From Gemmatimonadota bacterium (GTDB taxonomy: Bacteria; JAAXHH01): a stretch of DNA of 64,000 nt. The notes under the pieces were generated by a model. The model was given only the letters and a program-made list of their open reading frames with translations, was not told the origin of the DNA and made no database searches. The translations under genes were made by a program, and so were the position numbers. Below, in pieces: positions 56,559 through 64,000 of the stretch (the first letter of the stretch is position 1; each line of letters starts with the position of its first letter). The stretch is taken from the NCBI GenBank assembly GCA_009837395.1, contig VXTP01000033.1, forward strand, positions 60,428 to 124,427, in the 5' to 3' direction.

Positions 56559-58083
56559 TGCCGGGTGGCTTGGAACTGAGGTCGTAGACCACGCGGTTTA
56601 CGCCTCGCACTTCGTTGATGATGCGGTTCGAAACGTGGGCCAGGAAGTCCGTGGGCAGGCGCGCCCAGTCGGCCGTCATGAAGTCCAGCGTGGTCACGGC
56701 CCGTAGGGCGATGACGCGCTCGTAGGTGCGGGCGTCGCCCATCACGCCGACGGTCTTGACCGGGAGCAGTACGGCCAGCGCCTGGGAGACTTCGTCGTAC
56801 AGGCCGGCCCGGCGCAGTTCGTCGATGAAGATCCTGTCCGCGTCCTGCAGCATGGCCACCCGCTCCCGGGTCACTTCACCGAGGACGCGGATACCCAGTC
56901 CCGGCCCCGGGAAGGGATGGCGGTTGATGATCTCGTCGGGCAGGCCGAGTTCCCGGCCCACGGTGCGCACCTCGTCCTTGAACAGGTTCCGCACCGGTTC
57001 CAGCAGTTCGAGTTCCAGATCGTCCGGCAACCCGCCCACGTTGTGGTGGGTCTTGATGACGCTGGCCGGGCCTTTCACGGAGGCGCTTTCGATCACGTCG
57101 GGGTAGAGGGTGCCCTGGGCCAGGATGTGGACGCCGCGCAGCGAGGTCAGTTCGCTTTCCAGGACGCGAATGAATTCGTCCCCGATGATCTTGCGCTTCT
57201 GTTCCGGTTCCTCCACGCCTTTCAGCCGGTCCAGGAACCGGTCCGAGGCGTCGACGAAGCGGAACCGGGCGTTGATGGTCCGTCGGTAGGTTTCCTCGAC
57301 CTCCCGGGCCTCGTCCTTCCTGAGCATGCCCGTGTCCACGAAGATGCAGGTGAGGCGGTCCCCGATGGCCCGGCCAATCAGCGCCGCCACGACCGAGGAA
57401 TCCACGCCGCCGCTGGCGAAGCAGGCCACGCGGCGCTCGCCCACGGTCTCCCGTATGGCGGCCAGGGCCTCGTCGATGAAGGTCTGCGGCGTCCAGCTTC
57501 CCTCGCAGCCGCATATGGCGAATACGAAGTTCTCCAGGATCTCGCGGCCCTGGACCGTGTGCACCACTTCCGGATGGAACTGCACGCCGTAGATCCGGCG
57601 TTCCGGATGGGCGACAGCGGCGATATGTCCGTTGTCGGAGCGGGCGATGACGTCGAAATCCGGCGGCGGCGCCTTGAGTTCGTCGCCGTGACTCATCCAG
57701 ACCGTCATGCGCTCCGGCAGGTCGCGGAACAGGGGCGTTTCGCCCGTCGTACGGATCCCTGCGTTGCCGTATTCCCGTGTTCCGGCGTGGGCGACCTCGC
57801 CTTCGTGGTAATGCCCCATGAGCTGCAGGCCGTAGCAGATCCCGAGGATCGGCCTGCCCGCCTCGAATATGGCCGGATCCGGATGGGGTGCGTCTTCCCC
57901 GTACACGCTGGCCGGACCGCCCGACAGGACGATGCCGGTGACGTTGCGCGCTGAGAGCTCGGACGCCGGCGTGTCATAGGGCAGCACCTCGCAATAGACG
58001 TGGCTTTCCCGTATGCGCCGCGCGATGAGTTGCGTGTACTGCGCGCCGAAATCGAGGATGGCAATCCAGTTCGAGTCAGCCAT
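56542..58083 (-). CDS. guaA: GMP synthase (glutamine-hydrolysing)
   Basis: 513 aa, converts XMP to GMP. Class I GATase domain: 'ILDFGAQYTQLIARRIRE', 'GILGICYGLQLMGH'-type nucleophile loop (Cys about 83) and 'HPEVVHT' His-Glu. ATP-pyrophosphatase domain: 'ACFASGGVDSSVVAALI' (PP-loop, about 219). C-terminal dimerisation domain with 'RHPFPGPGLGIRVLGEV', ending 'KPPGTIEWE', which is conserved and intact despite being the proposed island attachment site. Confidence 0.97.
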   Translation of the reverse strand: MADSNWIAILDFGAQYTQLIARRIRESHVYCEVLPYDTPASELSARNVTGIVLSGGPASVYGEDAPHPDPAIFEAGRPILGICYGLQLMGHYHEGEVAHAGTREYGNAGIRTTGETPLFRDLPERMTVWMSHGDELKAPPPDFDVIARSDNGHIAAVAHPERRIYGVQFHPEVVHTVQGREILENFVFAICGCEGSWTPQTFIDEALAAIRETVGERRVACFASGGVDSSVVAALIGRAIGDRLTCIFVDTGMLRKDEAREVEETYRRTINARFRFVDASDRFLDRLKGVEEPEQKRKIIGDEFIRVLESELTSLRGVHILAQGTLYPDVIESASVKGPASVIKTHHNVGGLPDDLELELLEPVRNLFKDEVRTVGRELGLPDEIINRHPFPGPGLGIRVLGEVTRERVAMLQDADRIFIDELRRAGLYDEVSQALAVLLPVKTVGVMGDARTYERVIALRAVTTLDFMTADWARLPTDFLAHVSNRIINEVRGVNRVVYDLSSKPPGTIEWE

Positions 58084-58153
58084 TTAGCGGATTTCAGAGG
58101 GATGAAAGACGGGTGCCGTCAAACAAACGAACAGATTAGATAATATAGCCGGT

Positions 58154-60640
58154 TCATTGCGTTTCGTCCAGCGTTGAAAGTATTTCTTCGAGAGCAGGTT
58201 CGCCCGAGGTCACCCGGAGCGCGATATCCAGGGCGAACAGGTGTTTTCGCACGGCGTGGTCCGGTATCCGGACGGCGTCTTTCTCCGTGGTGACGATGCA
58301 TTCCGCGCCCGATGCTTCGACCAGGTCCAATGCCCGGTCCAGGTCGGACGGGGTGAAGGGGTGATGATCCCGGTATGCCAGAACCTGGGTCACATGGCCG
58401 CCGGCGTCCGTGACCGTCTGCACGAAGGAAGCCGGGTTGGCGATCCCGCAGAGGACGATTACTTCGCGGCTGGCCAGCCAGTCCGGCGGAAGCTGGGTAC
58501 TGTCGTCCAGGCCGCCGTCCAGGTCGTCGTCCAGGTTGTTCTCCAGGCCGTCGTCCAGGCGTCGCAGCCCCGCGGCTTCATAGACGGCTTCGATGACTGC
58601 CAGGTTGGGGAACTCTTCTTTGATACGCGCCGTGTCGACCGCCGCGAACCGGGCCTGGTCCGTCCGCGTCAGCACCAGGGCACGGGCGCGCCGAAGCGAG
58701 GAAACCGGTTCGCGATAGGGGCCGGCGGGGAGCAGGCGGTCCACGTTGTGCTCCGGACCGATCCGGCTAAGCTGGCCGGAGGCGTCATGCACCACGATGT
58801 CCACCGCGCGGGCCGTGCTCCGATGTTGGAATCCGTCGTCCAGCAGCAGCACGTCCGCCCCGTGCCGGTCAATGGCGATCCATCCCGCCGCCGTGCGGCT
58901 CGGACCTACGACCACCGGCACATCGGGAAGGGTCGAGGCCAGGAAAGCCGGTTCGTCGCCGACCTCTTGCCAGGGGGCGCCCGGTCTGACCGTCTGGGTC
59001 GCGCGGGAATTCCTGCCGTAACCGCGGCTCAGCACGGAGGGCCGGTAGCCGGCGTCCCGCAGGCGGCGGGCAAGGTATCTCACCACGGGCGTCTTCCCCG
59101 CGCCGCCCGCGGTCAGTGCGCCTACGCTGATCACCGGGACCGGCAGCCGGTCGGAGGTCAGCAGTTTCCTGTCGTACAACCCGTTGCGGAAACGGACCGC
59201 CATGCCCATCAGCAGGGACGCGGGCAGCAAAGCGACGCGCAGGGTCCGAATGGCCGGAGCGTGCTCGCCGGGGTCCATCAACCGGGTAATGAACGGTGTG
59301 CGTTGCGGGTAGCGCCGCGGCCCGGATTCGCCGGATCTGTCGGGGTCCGGCTCGAGGATCCACCGGTCGACCAGGTTCAGTGTCCGGTCCACGGCCTTCG
59401 CGCACTCGGACACGGCTTGCCGGGCGGCCGCACCCGTCTGCGCACGCTTGCCCGGATCATCCAGCCATTCGAGCCATCGCCGGGCGAGATCATCGCCGTC
59501 GTGAACGACCATGCCGCCCCCGGTGCGCAGCAGGGCCGCGGCGCTCGCCCGGACGTTCTCGGTGTGGGGACCGAAGAGGACCGGAATGCCGCATGTCGCG
59601 GGTTCGAGCAGGTTGTGGCCGCCGAGAGGAACCAGCGTGGCGCCGACGAAGGCCATGTCCGCGGCGGCGTACATGACCGCCAGTTCGCCCATGGTGTCCA
59701 GGATGATCACGTCGGCGGGAGCGGGGCTCGTCCCGCCCGAATCGTCGGGGCCGCCCAGCCGCGTTCGCCGAGCGAACCGCAGGCCGGCCGCCTTCAGCAT
59801 CTGCTCGGCCGGGGGTATACGCTGGAGGTGCCGGGGCGCCCAGATCATTTTTATTTCGGGATACCGTTCCCGTACGCGGACAAAGGCCGCCAGCACGGCC
59901 CGTTCCTCTTCCACGGGCCGGGGGCAACCCGCCATGATGACCGGCTCGGACTTGGAAAGGCCGAGTTCACGACGGAGCGCTTCCCGCCCCGGGCCCTTCT
60001 GTTCGGCGGCGAGGTCGAACTTGACATTACCGGTCACCCGCACCCGGTCCGGGTCAGCGCCGAAGGCAATGAACCGTTCCCCGTCGAGCGCATGCTGGAC
60101 ACCCAGGGCGGCCAGCCGCCGCAACATGTGCCTGAACAGCGGCTTCACGAAACGGTTTCGCGCGAGGCTGCGATCCGACATGCGGCCGTTCACCAGGGCC
60201 ACGGGGCAATCGTGAGCGGCGGCGGCCCCGAGCATGCCGGGCCAGAGTTCGCCTTCGAGCAGCACCAGTGCGCGGGGGCGTACCTGTCTGAACACCCGTC
60301 GGACGATGAAAGGCGCGTCGAGGGGCGCCAGTCCGAAGTACCGGCCCTGGGGTACGTGCTTCCTGACATAGGCCAGGCCGGTTTCCGTCATCGTGGTGAC
60401 CAGCACCTGGATACCGGGATGGCGTTCCGCGAATCCTCCGATCACTACCGCCAGGCCGGTGGCTTCGCCCACGGACGCGCAGTGGAACCAGACAACCGGC
60501 CGGTGCTCGCCGTCGGGGACGAGCGGCCGTTGGCCAAGCCGTTGGCGCATCCCGTACCGGTCCAGGATAGACAGGCAGGCCAGGACCGGTGAGAGCAGCA
60601 CGGTCAGCGCGGAGAACAGTATTGTGTACACAAAGATCAT
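58154..60640 (-). CDS. Fused Kdo transferase (WaaA) and lipid A 4'-kinase (LpxK)
   Basis: 828 aa in one uninterrupted frame. Residues about 1-430 are WaaA/KdtA: membrane anchor, 'WFHCASVGEATGL', 'LEGELWPGML', 'VNGRMSDRSL' and 'MAFVGATLVPLGGHNLLEPA', adding Kdo to lipid IVA. Residues about 455-828 are LpxK: 'VPVISVGALTAGGAGKTPVVRYLARRL' (P-loop, about 502), 'SRGYGRNSRATQTV', 'VLLLDDGFQHRSTARAVDIVV' and 'EKDAVRIPDH', phosphorylating lipid A disaccharide. A short acidic repeat (Asp/Leu/Gly-rich, about 695-715) is inserted in the LpxK part. Successive lipid A steps are thus tethered. Downstream in the operon from lpxB. Confidence 0.9.
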   Translation of the reverse strand: MIFVYTILFSALTVLLSPVLACLSILDRYGMRQRLGQRPLVPDGEHRPVVWFHCASVGEATGLAVVIGGFAERHPGIQVLVTTMTETGLAYVRKHVPQGRYFGLAPLDAPFIVRRVFRQVRPRALVLLEGELWPGMLGAAAAHDCPVALVNGRMSDRSLARNRFVKPLFRHMLRRLAALGVQHALDGERFIAFGADPDRVRVTGNVKFDLAAEQKGPGREALRRELGLSKSEPVIMAGCPRPVEEERAVLAAFVRVRERYPEIKMIWAPRHLQRIPPAEQMLKAAGLRFARRTRLGGPDDSGGTSPAPADVIILDTMGELAVMYAAADMAFVGATLVPLGGHNLLEPATCGIPVLFGPHTENVRASAAALLRTGGGMVVHDGDDLARRWLEWLDDPGKRAQTGAAARQAVSECAKAVDRTLNLVDRWILEPDPDRSGESGPRRYPQRTPFITRLMDPGEHAPAIRTLRVALLPASLLMGMAVRFRNGLYDRKLLTSDRLPVPVISVGALTAGGAGKTPVVRYLARRLRDAGYRPSVLSRGYGRNSRATQTVRPGAPWQEVGDEPAFLASTLPDVPVVVGPSRTAAGWIAIDRHGADVLLLDDGFQHRSTARAVDIVVHDASGQLSRIGPEHNVDRLLPAGPYREPVSSLRRARALVLTRTDQARFAAVDTARIKEEFPNLAVIEAVYEAAGLRRLDDGLENNLDDDLDGGLDDSTQLPPDWLASREVIVLCGIANPASFVQTVTDAGGHVTQVLAYRDHHPFTPSDLDRALDLVEASGAECIVTTEKDAVRIPDHAVRKHLFALDIALRVTSGEPALEEILSTLDETQ

Positions 60641-60698
60641 GTCAGGAATCTGCCGGTTCGTCAGAAATTCGCCGGGTGTTCAGGACTCAGCCGCTTCG

Positions 60699-61358
60699 TC
60701 AGGACGCATCTAGGCTTCGTCCGGCAATTTCGCGTGCTTCCAACAGGCGTCGCTGAAGTTCGGCACGGTAGGGTTCGAGGCGGTCGACCGGCGCGTCTCC
60801 GGGTACGGTCAGCGGTTCACCGAAGGCAATCGCCGCCCTGGAAAAGGGGCGCGGAACCATGAACCGGTCCCAGCTCGAAAGCAAGCAGGCCTTGTTCGAG
60901 GCGACCGCGAAGGGCACGATAGGAAGGCCGGACCTCCCGGCGATGATGAGCGTGCCCGGCTTGACCTCGAGCCGGGGGCCGCGGGGTCCGTCCACAGTTA
61001 CCCCGAGGTCGTCGCCGGCGGCGCCGGCCGCCGCCATGCGGAACAGGGCGCGCGTTCCCCCCCGGGTGGAAGATCCGCGTATGGTCCCGTATCCCATGCA
61101 CTCAATGGCCCGGGCAATCCACTCGCCGTCCCGGTGCTGGCTCACCAGTACCTGTATCCCCTGCCGGCGGAAGGCATAGGTAGCCACCAGCAAGCCCTCG
61201 TGCCAGAAGGCGTATATTACCTTCCGGCCGCCTTCCCGCGCTTGTTCGACGTATTCCGCTCCGATCCTTCGGATGGAGAGCGTCCCTCCGAGCAGGCTTA
61301 TGGCCCCGGCGCTCAGTTTTCCGATCAAGGAGTTTACGGGGTTTTCAAGACCCGTCAT
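60699..61358 (-). CDS. DUF374-family lysophospholipid acyltransferase-like protein
   Basis: 219 aa from ATG 61358 (GAAGGGG upstream; overlaps lpxB by 14 nt). Motifs: 'VIYAFWHEGLLVATYAFR' (HxxxxL-like), 'VLVSQHRDGEWIARAIECMGYGTIRGSSTRGG', 'GVTVDGPRGPRLEVKPGTLIIAGRSGLPIVPFAV'. This DUF374 pattern is related to LPLAT acyltransferases. Its place between lpxB and waaA-lpxK suggests late lipid A acylation, in place of LpxL/LpxM. Membrane-associated. Confidence 0.82.
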   Translation of the reverse strand: MTGLENPVNSLIGKLSAGAISLLGGTLSIRRIGAEYVEQAREGGRKVIYAFWHEGLLVATYAFRRQGIQVLVSQHRDGEWIARAIECMGYGTIRGSSTRGGTRALFRMAAAGAAGDDLGVTVDGPRGPRLEVKPGTLIIAGRSGLPIVPFAVASNKACLLSSWDRFMVPRPFSRAAIAFGEPLTVPGDAPVDRLEPYRAELQRRLLEAREIAGRSLDAS

Positions 61359-62580
61359 CGACGGCCCCTTCCCTGCGCGGCTCGCTTTCCCCGCTCGGTC
61401 CGCTTTCCCGATCATTCATTTGATGTTTGTCCGCGCCGCCCGTCATGTCCAGGGCCAGGTCGGCGACGCGCAATGATGCGCCCGGCGTACCCAGGCGACT
61501 CCGTACTTCCCGGAGTTCGCTTGCCATGGACTGCCGTTTTCCCGGGTCCTTCAACAGCTCCAGGACCACGGGCGACAGCGTTTCCGGGTCGACGGCGTCC
61601 TGGAGAAACTCCGGTGCGATGCGCCGGCCCGCGACCACGTTCACCAGGCCGATGTCCGGTATGCTGACCAGGCGCCGGGCGATCCACCAGGACAAGCGGG
61701 ACATGCGGTAGAGGACCAACAGGGGCGTGCCGAAGCAGGCGGATTCCAGGGTTGCTGTTCCCGACGTTACGAGCAACAGGTCGGCGTGGCGCATGACCTC
61801 GTAGGTACTTCCTTCCACCACGGGCACCTTTCGCGCGTCTTCTTCCAGGGCCGCATTCCCCGCGAGACACGCCGTCAGGTCGGTCTGGGAGACCGTTGGC
61901 GCCAGCCCGATGACCCCCTGGGTTTCGGGCAGCTCCTGCCGGACGTTCTTCAGTGTGCCGGCCATCGCGGGGAGCATGCGTTCCACCTCCATGACCCGGC
62001 TGCCGGGCAGCATTCCGATGAACGGCCGGTCGGGATCCAGGCCCGCGGCTTCGCAGAATTCGGTCCTGGTTTGCCGGCTCTCGAGCACTTCCAGAAGGGG
62101 GTGGCCGACGAAGACCGCCCTCCCGCCGGCTTTCTCGTAGAGTTCCACTTCGAATGGAAAGACCACGGCCATGCAGTCCACGTTCCGGACGATGGCGTGG
62201 ATCCGCCGAGGTCTCCAGGCCCAGACCTGCGGACTGATGTAGTACAGGACCGGTATGCCTCGCTTGCGCGCCTTGCGGGCGATGCGGAGATTGAAGTCGG
62301 GATAGTCGATGAGGATGACCAGGTCCGGCCGCCGGGATTCGAGGAGACCGTCCAGCCGCCTCAGCGCCCGGCGAATGAAGGGCAGATGCCGGACGACCTC
62401 GGTAAGGCCCATTACCGAGAAGCGATCGATGTGGTATACCAGCGCGCAGCCGGCCCGCTCCATGCGGTCCCCGCCGACCCCGAAAATATCGATTTCCGGG
62501 TGCCTGGCCTTGAGCGCGGCCACGACCCCCGCTCCGTGCATCTCGCCCGACGCTTCGCCGGCGATGATCATGATCCGCAA
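61345..62580 (-). CDS. lpxB: Lipid-A-disaccharide synthase
   Basis: 411 aa, GT-19 enzyme joining UDP-2,3-diacylglucosamine and lipid X. 'IIAGEASGEMHGAGVVAAL', 'VMGLTEVVRHLPFIRRAL', 'LVILIDYPDFNLRIARKARKRGIPVLYYISPQVWAWRPRRI', and 'LVTSGTATLESACFGTPLLVLYRMSRLSWWIARRLV' are diagnostic. The start is TTG 62580, 9 nt after AAGGAG. First gene of lpxB-acyltransferase-waaA/lpxK. Confidence 0.95.
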   Translation of the reverse strand: MRIMIIAGEASGEMHGAGVVAALKARHPEIDIFGVGGDRMERAGCALVYHIDRFSVMGLTEVVRHLPFIRRALRRLDGLLESRRPDLVILIDYPDFNLRIARKARKRGIPVLYYISPQVWAWRPRRIHAIVRNVDCMAVVFPFEVELYEKAGGRAVFVGHPLLEVLESRQTRTEFCEAAGLDPDRPFIGMLPGSRVMEVERMLPAMAGTLKNVRQELPETQGVIGLAPTVSQTDLTACLAGNAALEEDARKVPVVEGSTYEVMRHADLLLVTSGTATLESACFGTPLLVLYRMSRLSWWIARRLVSIPDIGLVNVVAGRRIAPEFLQDAVDPETLSPVVLELLKDPGKRQSMASELREVRSRLGTPGASLRVADLALDMTGGADKHQMNDRESGPSGESEPRREGAVDDGS

Positions 62581-62657
62581 TGGCTTCGACTCCTTCGTAT
62601 GAACACGTCGTGTCGTTCCGGCCGTGCATTACGGTAGCAGCAACAGGCATCCTGAAT

Positions 62658-62699
62658 CCAAAATACACTTTGAGGACGCAACCTCGGAGTATATTTTGA
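62658..62699. promoter_or_regulatory. Imperfect inverted repeat between lpxB and the lactonase gene
   Basis: Two 18-nt arms (about 14 of 18 positions complementary) around a 6-nt centre 'acgcaa', placed in the 170-bp divergent promoter region. It could be an operator read by both genes. A TTGAGG-N16-TATTTT plus-strand promoter overlaps it. Confidence 0.4.
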
Positions 62700-62750
62700 A
62701 GTCTTACCCGTTAAGGCAGTCTTAAACAGAAAACAGGAGATCGGAAAAGC

Positions 62751-63782
62751 ATGGCTGATTCCACGTCAGGACGCACCGTAGTTTTCGTCTCGTTAACCGG
62801 CGACGAGCAGGTGAAGGCTTACGACCAGGACCGGGAGACGGGCGCCCTGACCCTGCGGTCCACCAGCGACGCCCACGGTCCGTCCGGGGCGCTTTGCCTG
62901 CATCCGGCGGGCAACCTCATGTACAACGCCCACGTGGAATCCACCACGCTCGCGGCCTATAGGCTGGACACGGACTCCGGCGAACTCACCCTCGTCAACA
63001 AGGTGGATACCGGCATCACGATCCCCGCGCACCTCGTTACGGACCGCCGCGGCCGGTTCCTGCTGACGGTATACTACGGGGGCGGCGGCATCACCGTGCA
63101 CCGCTTGGGCGAAGACGGCGCGATCGGCGAGCTCATGCAGTACATCAACACGGGCGAAAAGGCCCATGCCGTCTACCTGGCGGCGGAGGACCGGTACGTG
63201 ATCGTTCCCCACGTCTGTCCCACCAACAAGACCAACCAGTTCCGGTTCGACGCGGAAACGGGGCAGTTGACCGCCAACGAACCCGCGGTGCTGAACCCCC
63301 CGGACGAGAACACGGGCCCCCGGCATATCTGCTTCCGGTCCGGCGGCGACGTGGCGTATATCGTCAATGAACAGGGGAACACGGTGACAGCCCACCACTT
63401 CGATGCGGACAGCGGTATCCTCGAGATCTTCCAGAACGTATCGACCCTGCCCGATGCCTGGAAGGAGGGTGGGGCTACTGCCCACGTGGAGGTGCACCGG
63501 AACGGGAAGTGGGCCTATGCCTCAAACCGGGGGCATGACAGTATCGTGGGCTACAATGTGGCAGCCGACGGCGCGCTGAGCGCCTTTGGGCACGTTTCGG
63601 TTCCGGCCAGTCCGCGGTCCTTCAACGTAGATCCGGATGGCCGGTTCCTCTATTGCGCCGGAGAAGCCGCGGGCGTGATGACGGCGTACCGCGTGGACCC
63701 CTCCGACGGGACCCTGCATCCGCTGCGGGATTATAACGTAGGCGACAAGCCATTCTGGGTAATGGCGACGACCCTGGGATGA
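62751..63782 (+). CDS. Lactonase-like beta-propeller protein (6-phosphogluconolactonase family)
   Basis: 343 aa, seven-bladed Lactonase/Pgl-YbhE fold: 'VKAYDQDRETGALTLRSTSDAHGPSGALCLHPAGNLMY', 'ITIPAHLVTDRRGRFLLTVYYGGGGITVH', 'TGPRHICFRSGGDVAYIVNEQGNTVTAH', 'VEVHRNGKWAYASNRGHDSIVGYNV', 'SPRSFNVDPDGRFLYCAGEAAGVMTAYRVD'. Repeats of 'DP.G.FLY' and 'N.G.DS' are typical. No signal peptide, so cytoplasmic; may hydrolyse 6-phosphogluconolactone or another sugar lactone. AGGAG upstream. Confidence 0.85.
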   Translation: MADSTSGRTVVFVSLTGDEQVKAYDQDRETGALTLRSTSDAHGPSGALCLHPAGNLMYNAHVESTTLAAYRLDTDSGELTLVNKVDTGITIPAHLVTDRRGRFLLTVYYGGGGITVHRLGEDGAIGELMQYINTGEKAHAVYLAAEDRYVIVPHVCPTNKTNQFRFDAETGQLTANEPAVLNPPDENTGPRHICFRSGGDVAYIVNEQGNTVTAHHFDADSGILEIFQNVSTLPDAWKEGGATAHVEVHRNGKWAYASNRGHDSIVGYNVAADGALSAFGHVSVPASPRSFNVDPDGRFLYCAGEAAGVMTAYRVDPSDGTLHPLRDYNVGDKPFWVMATTLG

Positions 63783-63786
63783 GTGC

Positions 63787-64000
63787 ATGAGCGACAAGCG
63801 TCAAAACGGCGAGGAATCCAAGGGCCTGGTGGGCATGTTCACTGCCGAGCGGCAGCGTGAGCAGGACAACACCATGGACCGCAGGATCGAGAAGAAACGC
63901 TTCACACCGCGCCGGATCGCCTTAGGCGGCCTGGTGGCCGCGGTGATCGCCTTCGGGGCCTACGCGCTGCTCAGCGTCAACCCGTCCTCGCTGAACGTGG
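63787..64000 (+). CDS. Start of a membrane protein, probably an efflux periplasmic adaptor
   Basis: 71 residues before the window ends; open to the edge. A charged cytoplasmic N-terminus ('DRRIEKKRFTPRRI') is followed by one membrane helix ('ALGGLVAAVIAFGAYALL') and 'VNPSSLNV'. This resembles the anchor of HlyD/MacA-type (RND) membrane-fusion proteins. It starts 4 bp after the lactonase gene stop. The tripartite-pump call is tentative. Confidence 0.45.
   Translation, partial: MSDKRQNGEESKGLVGMFTAERQREQDNTMDRRIEKKRFTPRRIALGGLVAAVIAFGAYALLSVNPSSLNV

Noticed and set aside
56384-56587. 67-aa plus-strand ORF at the island right end
   Set aside because: No ribosome site, crosses the att-like repeat and guaA end, and has no recognisable features.
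58241-60592. 783-aa plus-strand ORF opposite waaA-lpxK
   Set aside because: Antisense shadow; its translation has no recognisable domain while the minus strand has two complete enzymes.

Overview
The window looks like a high-GC (about 60-65%) chromosome segment from a Gram-negative (diderm) bacterium. It carries lipid A/Kdo genes (lpxB, a waaA-lpxK fusion), bamD and a LolA-like gene. A subtilisin-like protease ends in a FlgD/T9SS-type sorting domain with a 'PNPF' motif, which is typical of the FCB superphylum. No rRNA or close marker is present, so a Latescibacterota/Gemmatimonadota-like lineage is only an inference.

Layout. 0-7 kb: purL end, purQ, an orphan FtsK membrane domain, the secreted protease, then erpA-mrp-JAMM protease-xdhC-like. 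7-15 kb, mostly minus: DegT aminotransferase, ftsY, thioredoxin, two NtrC-type regulators, an SDR and an acetamidase/formamidase. 15-25 kb: small hypothetical, ilvE, a large secreted PIG-L protein, a cytochrome bc operon (Rieske, cytochrome b, pentahaem c), a TPR lipoprotein, a Gfo/Idh/MocA oxidoreductase and a membrane-tethered RidA. 25-36 kb, plus: zinc-ribbon coiled-coil gene, rnpB, recJ, meaB, B12-binding mutase subunit, amidohydrolase, then lolA-like-rimO-bamD-nadD, facing coaE and smc. 39-45.6 kb: glycosyltransferase, Ig-repeat surface protein, sulfurtransferase, and a helicase-associated/WYL-like protein.

45.6-56.6 kb is the most interesting part. It is a 10.9 kb block bounded by 21-bp perfect direct repeats, one of them being the 3' end of guaA, a known integration hotspot. 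Inside is one unidirectional 12-gene operon: NicO-type permease, a 36-aa membrane protein missed by the ORF track, znuC-znuB-znuA-zur, two COG0523 (CobW-like) GTPases around a 101-aa unknown, a WD40 protein, a PepSY membrane protein and a 2Fe-2S ferredoxin-like protein. The only strong promoter overlaps a near-palindromic Zur box. I read this as a horizontally acquired, Zur-autoregulated zinc-starvation island.

56.5-64 kb: guaA, waaA-lpxK fusion, a DUF374 acyltransferase, lpxB, a lactonase-like beta-propeller and the start of an efflux-adaptor-like gene.

A second theme is micro-duplication. Short tandem repeats span the stop codons of at least seven genes with periods unconstrained by three (14, 22, 23, 29, 30, 34 nt). 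Repeats inside reading frames are multiples of three (15, 18, 33, 255 nt) and add disordered linkers to otherwise conserved proteins.
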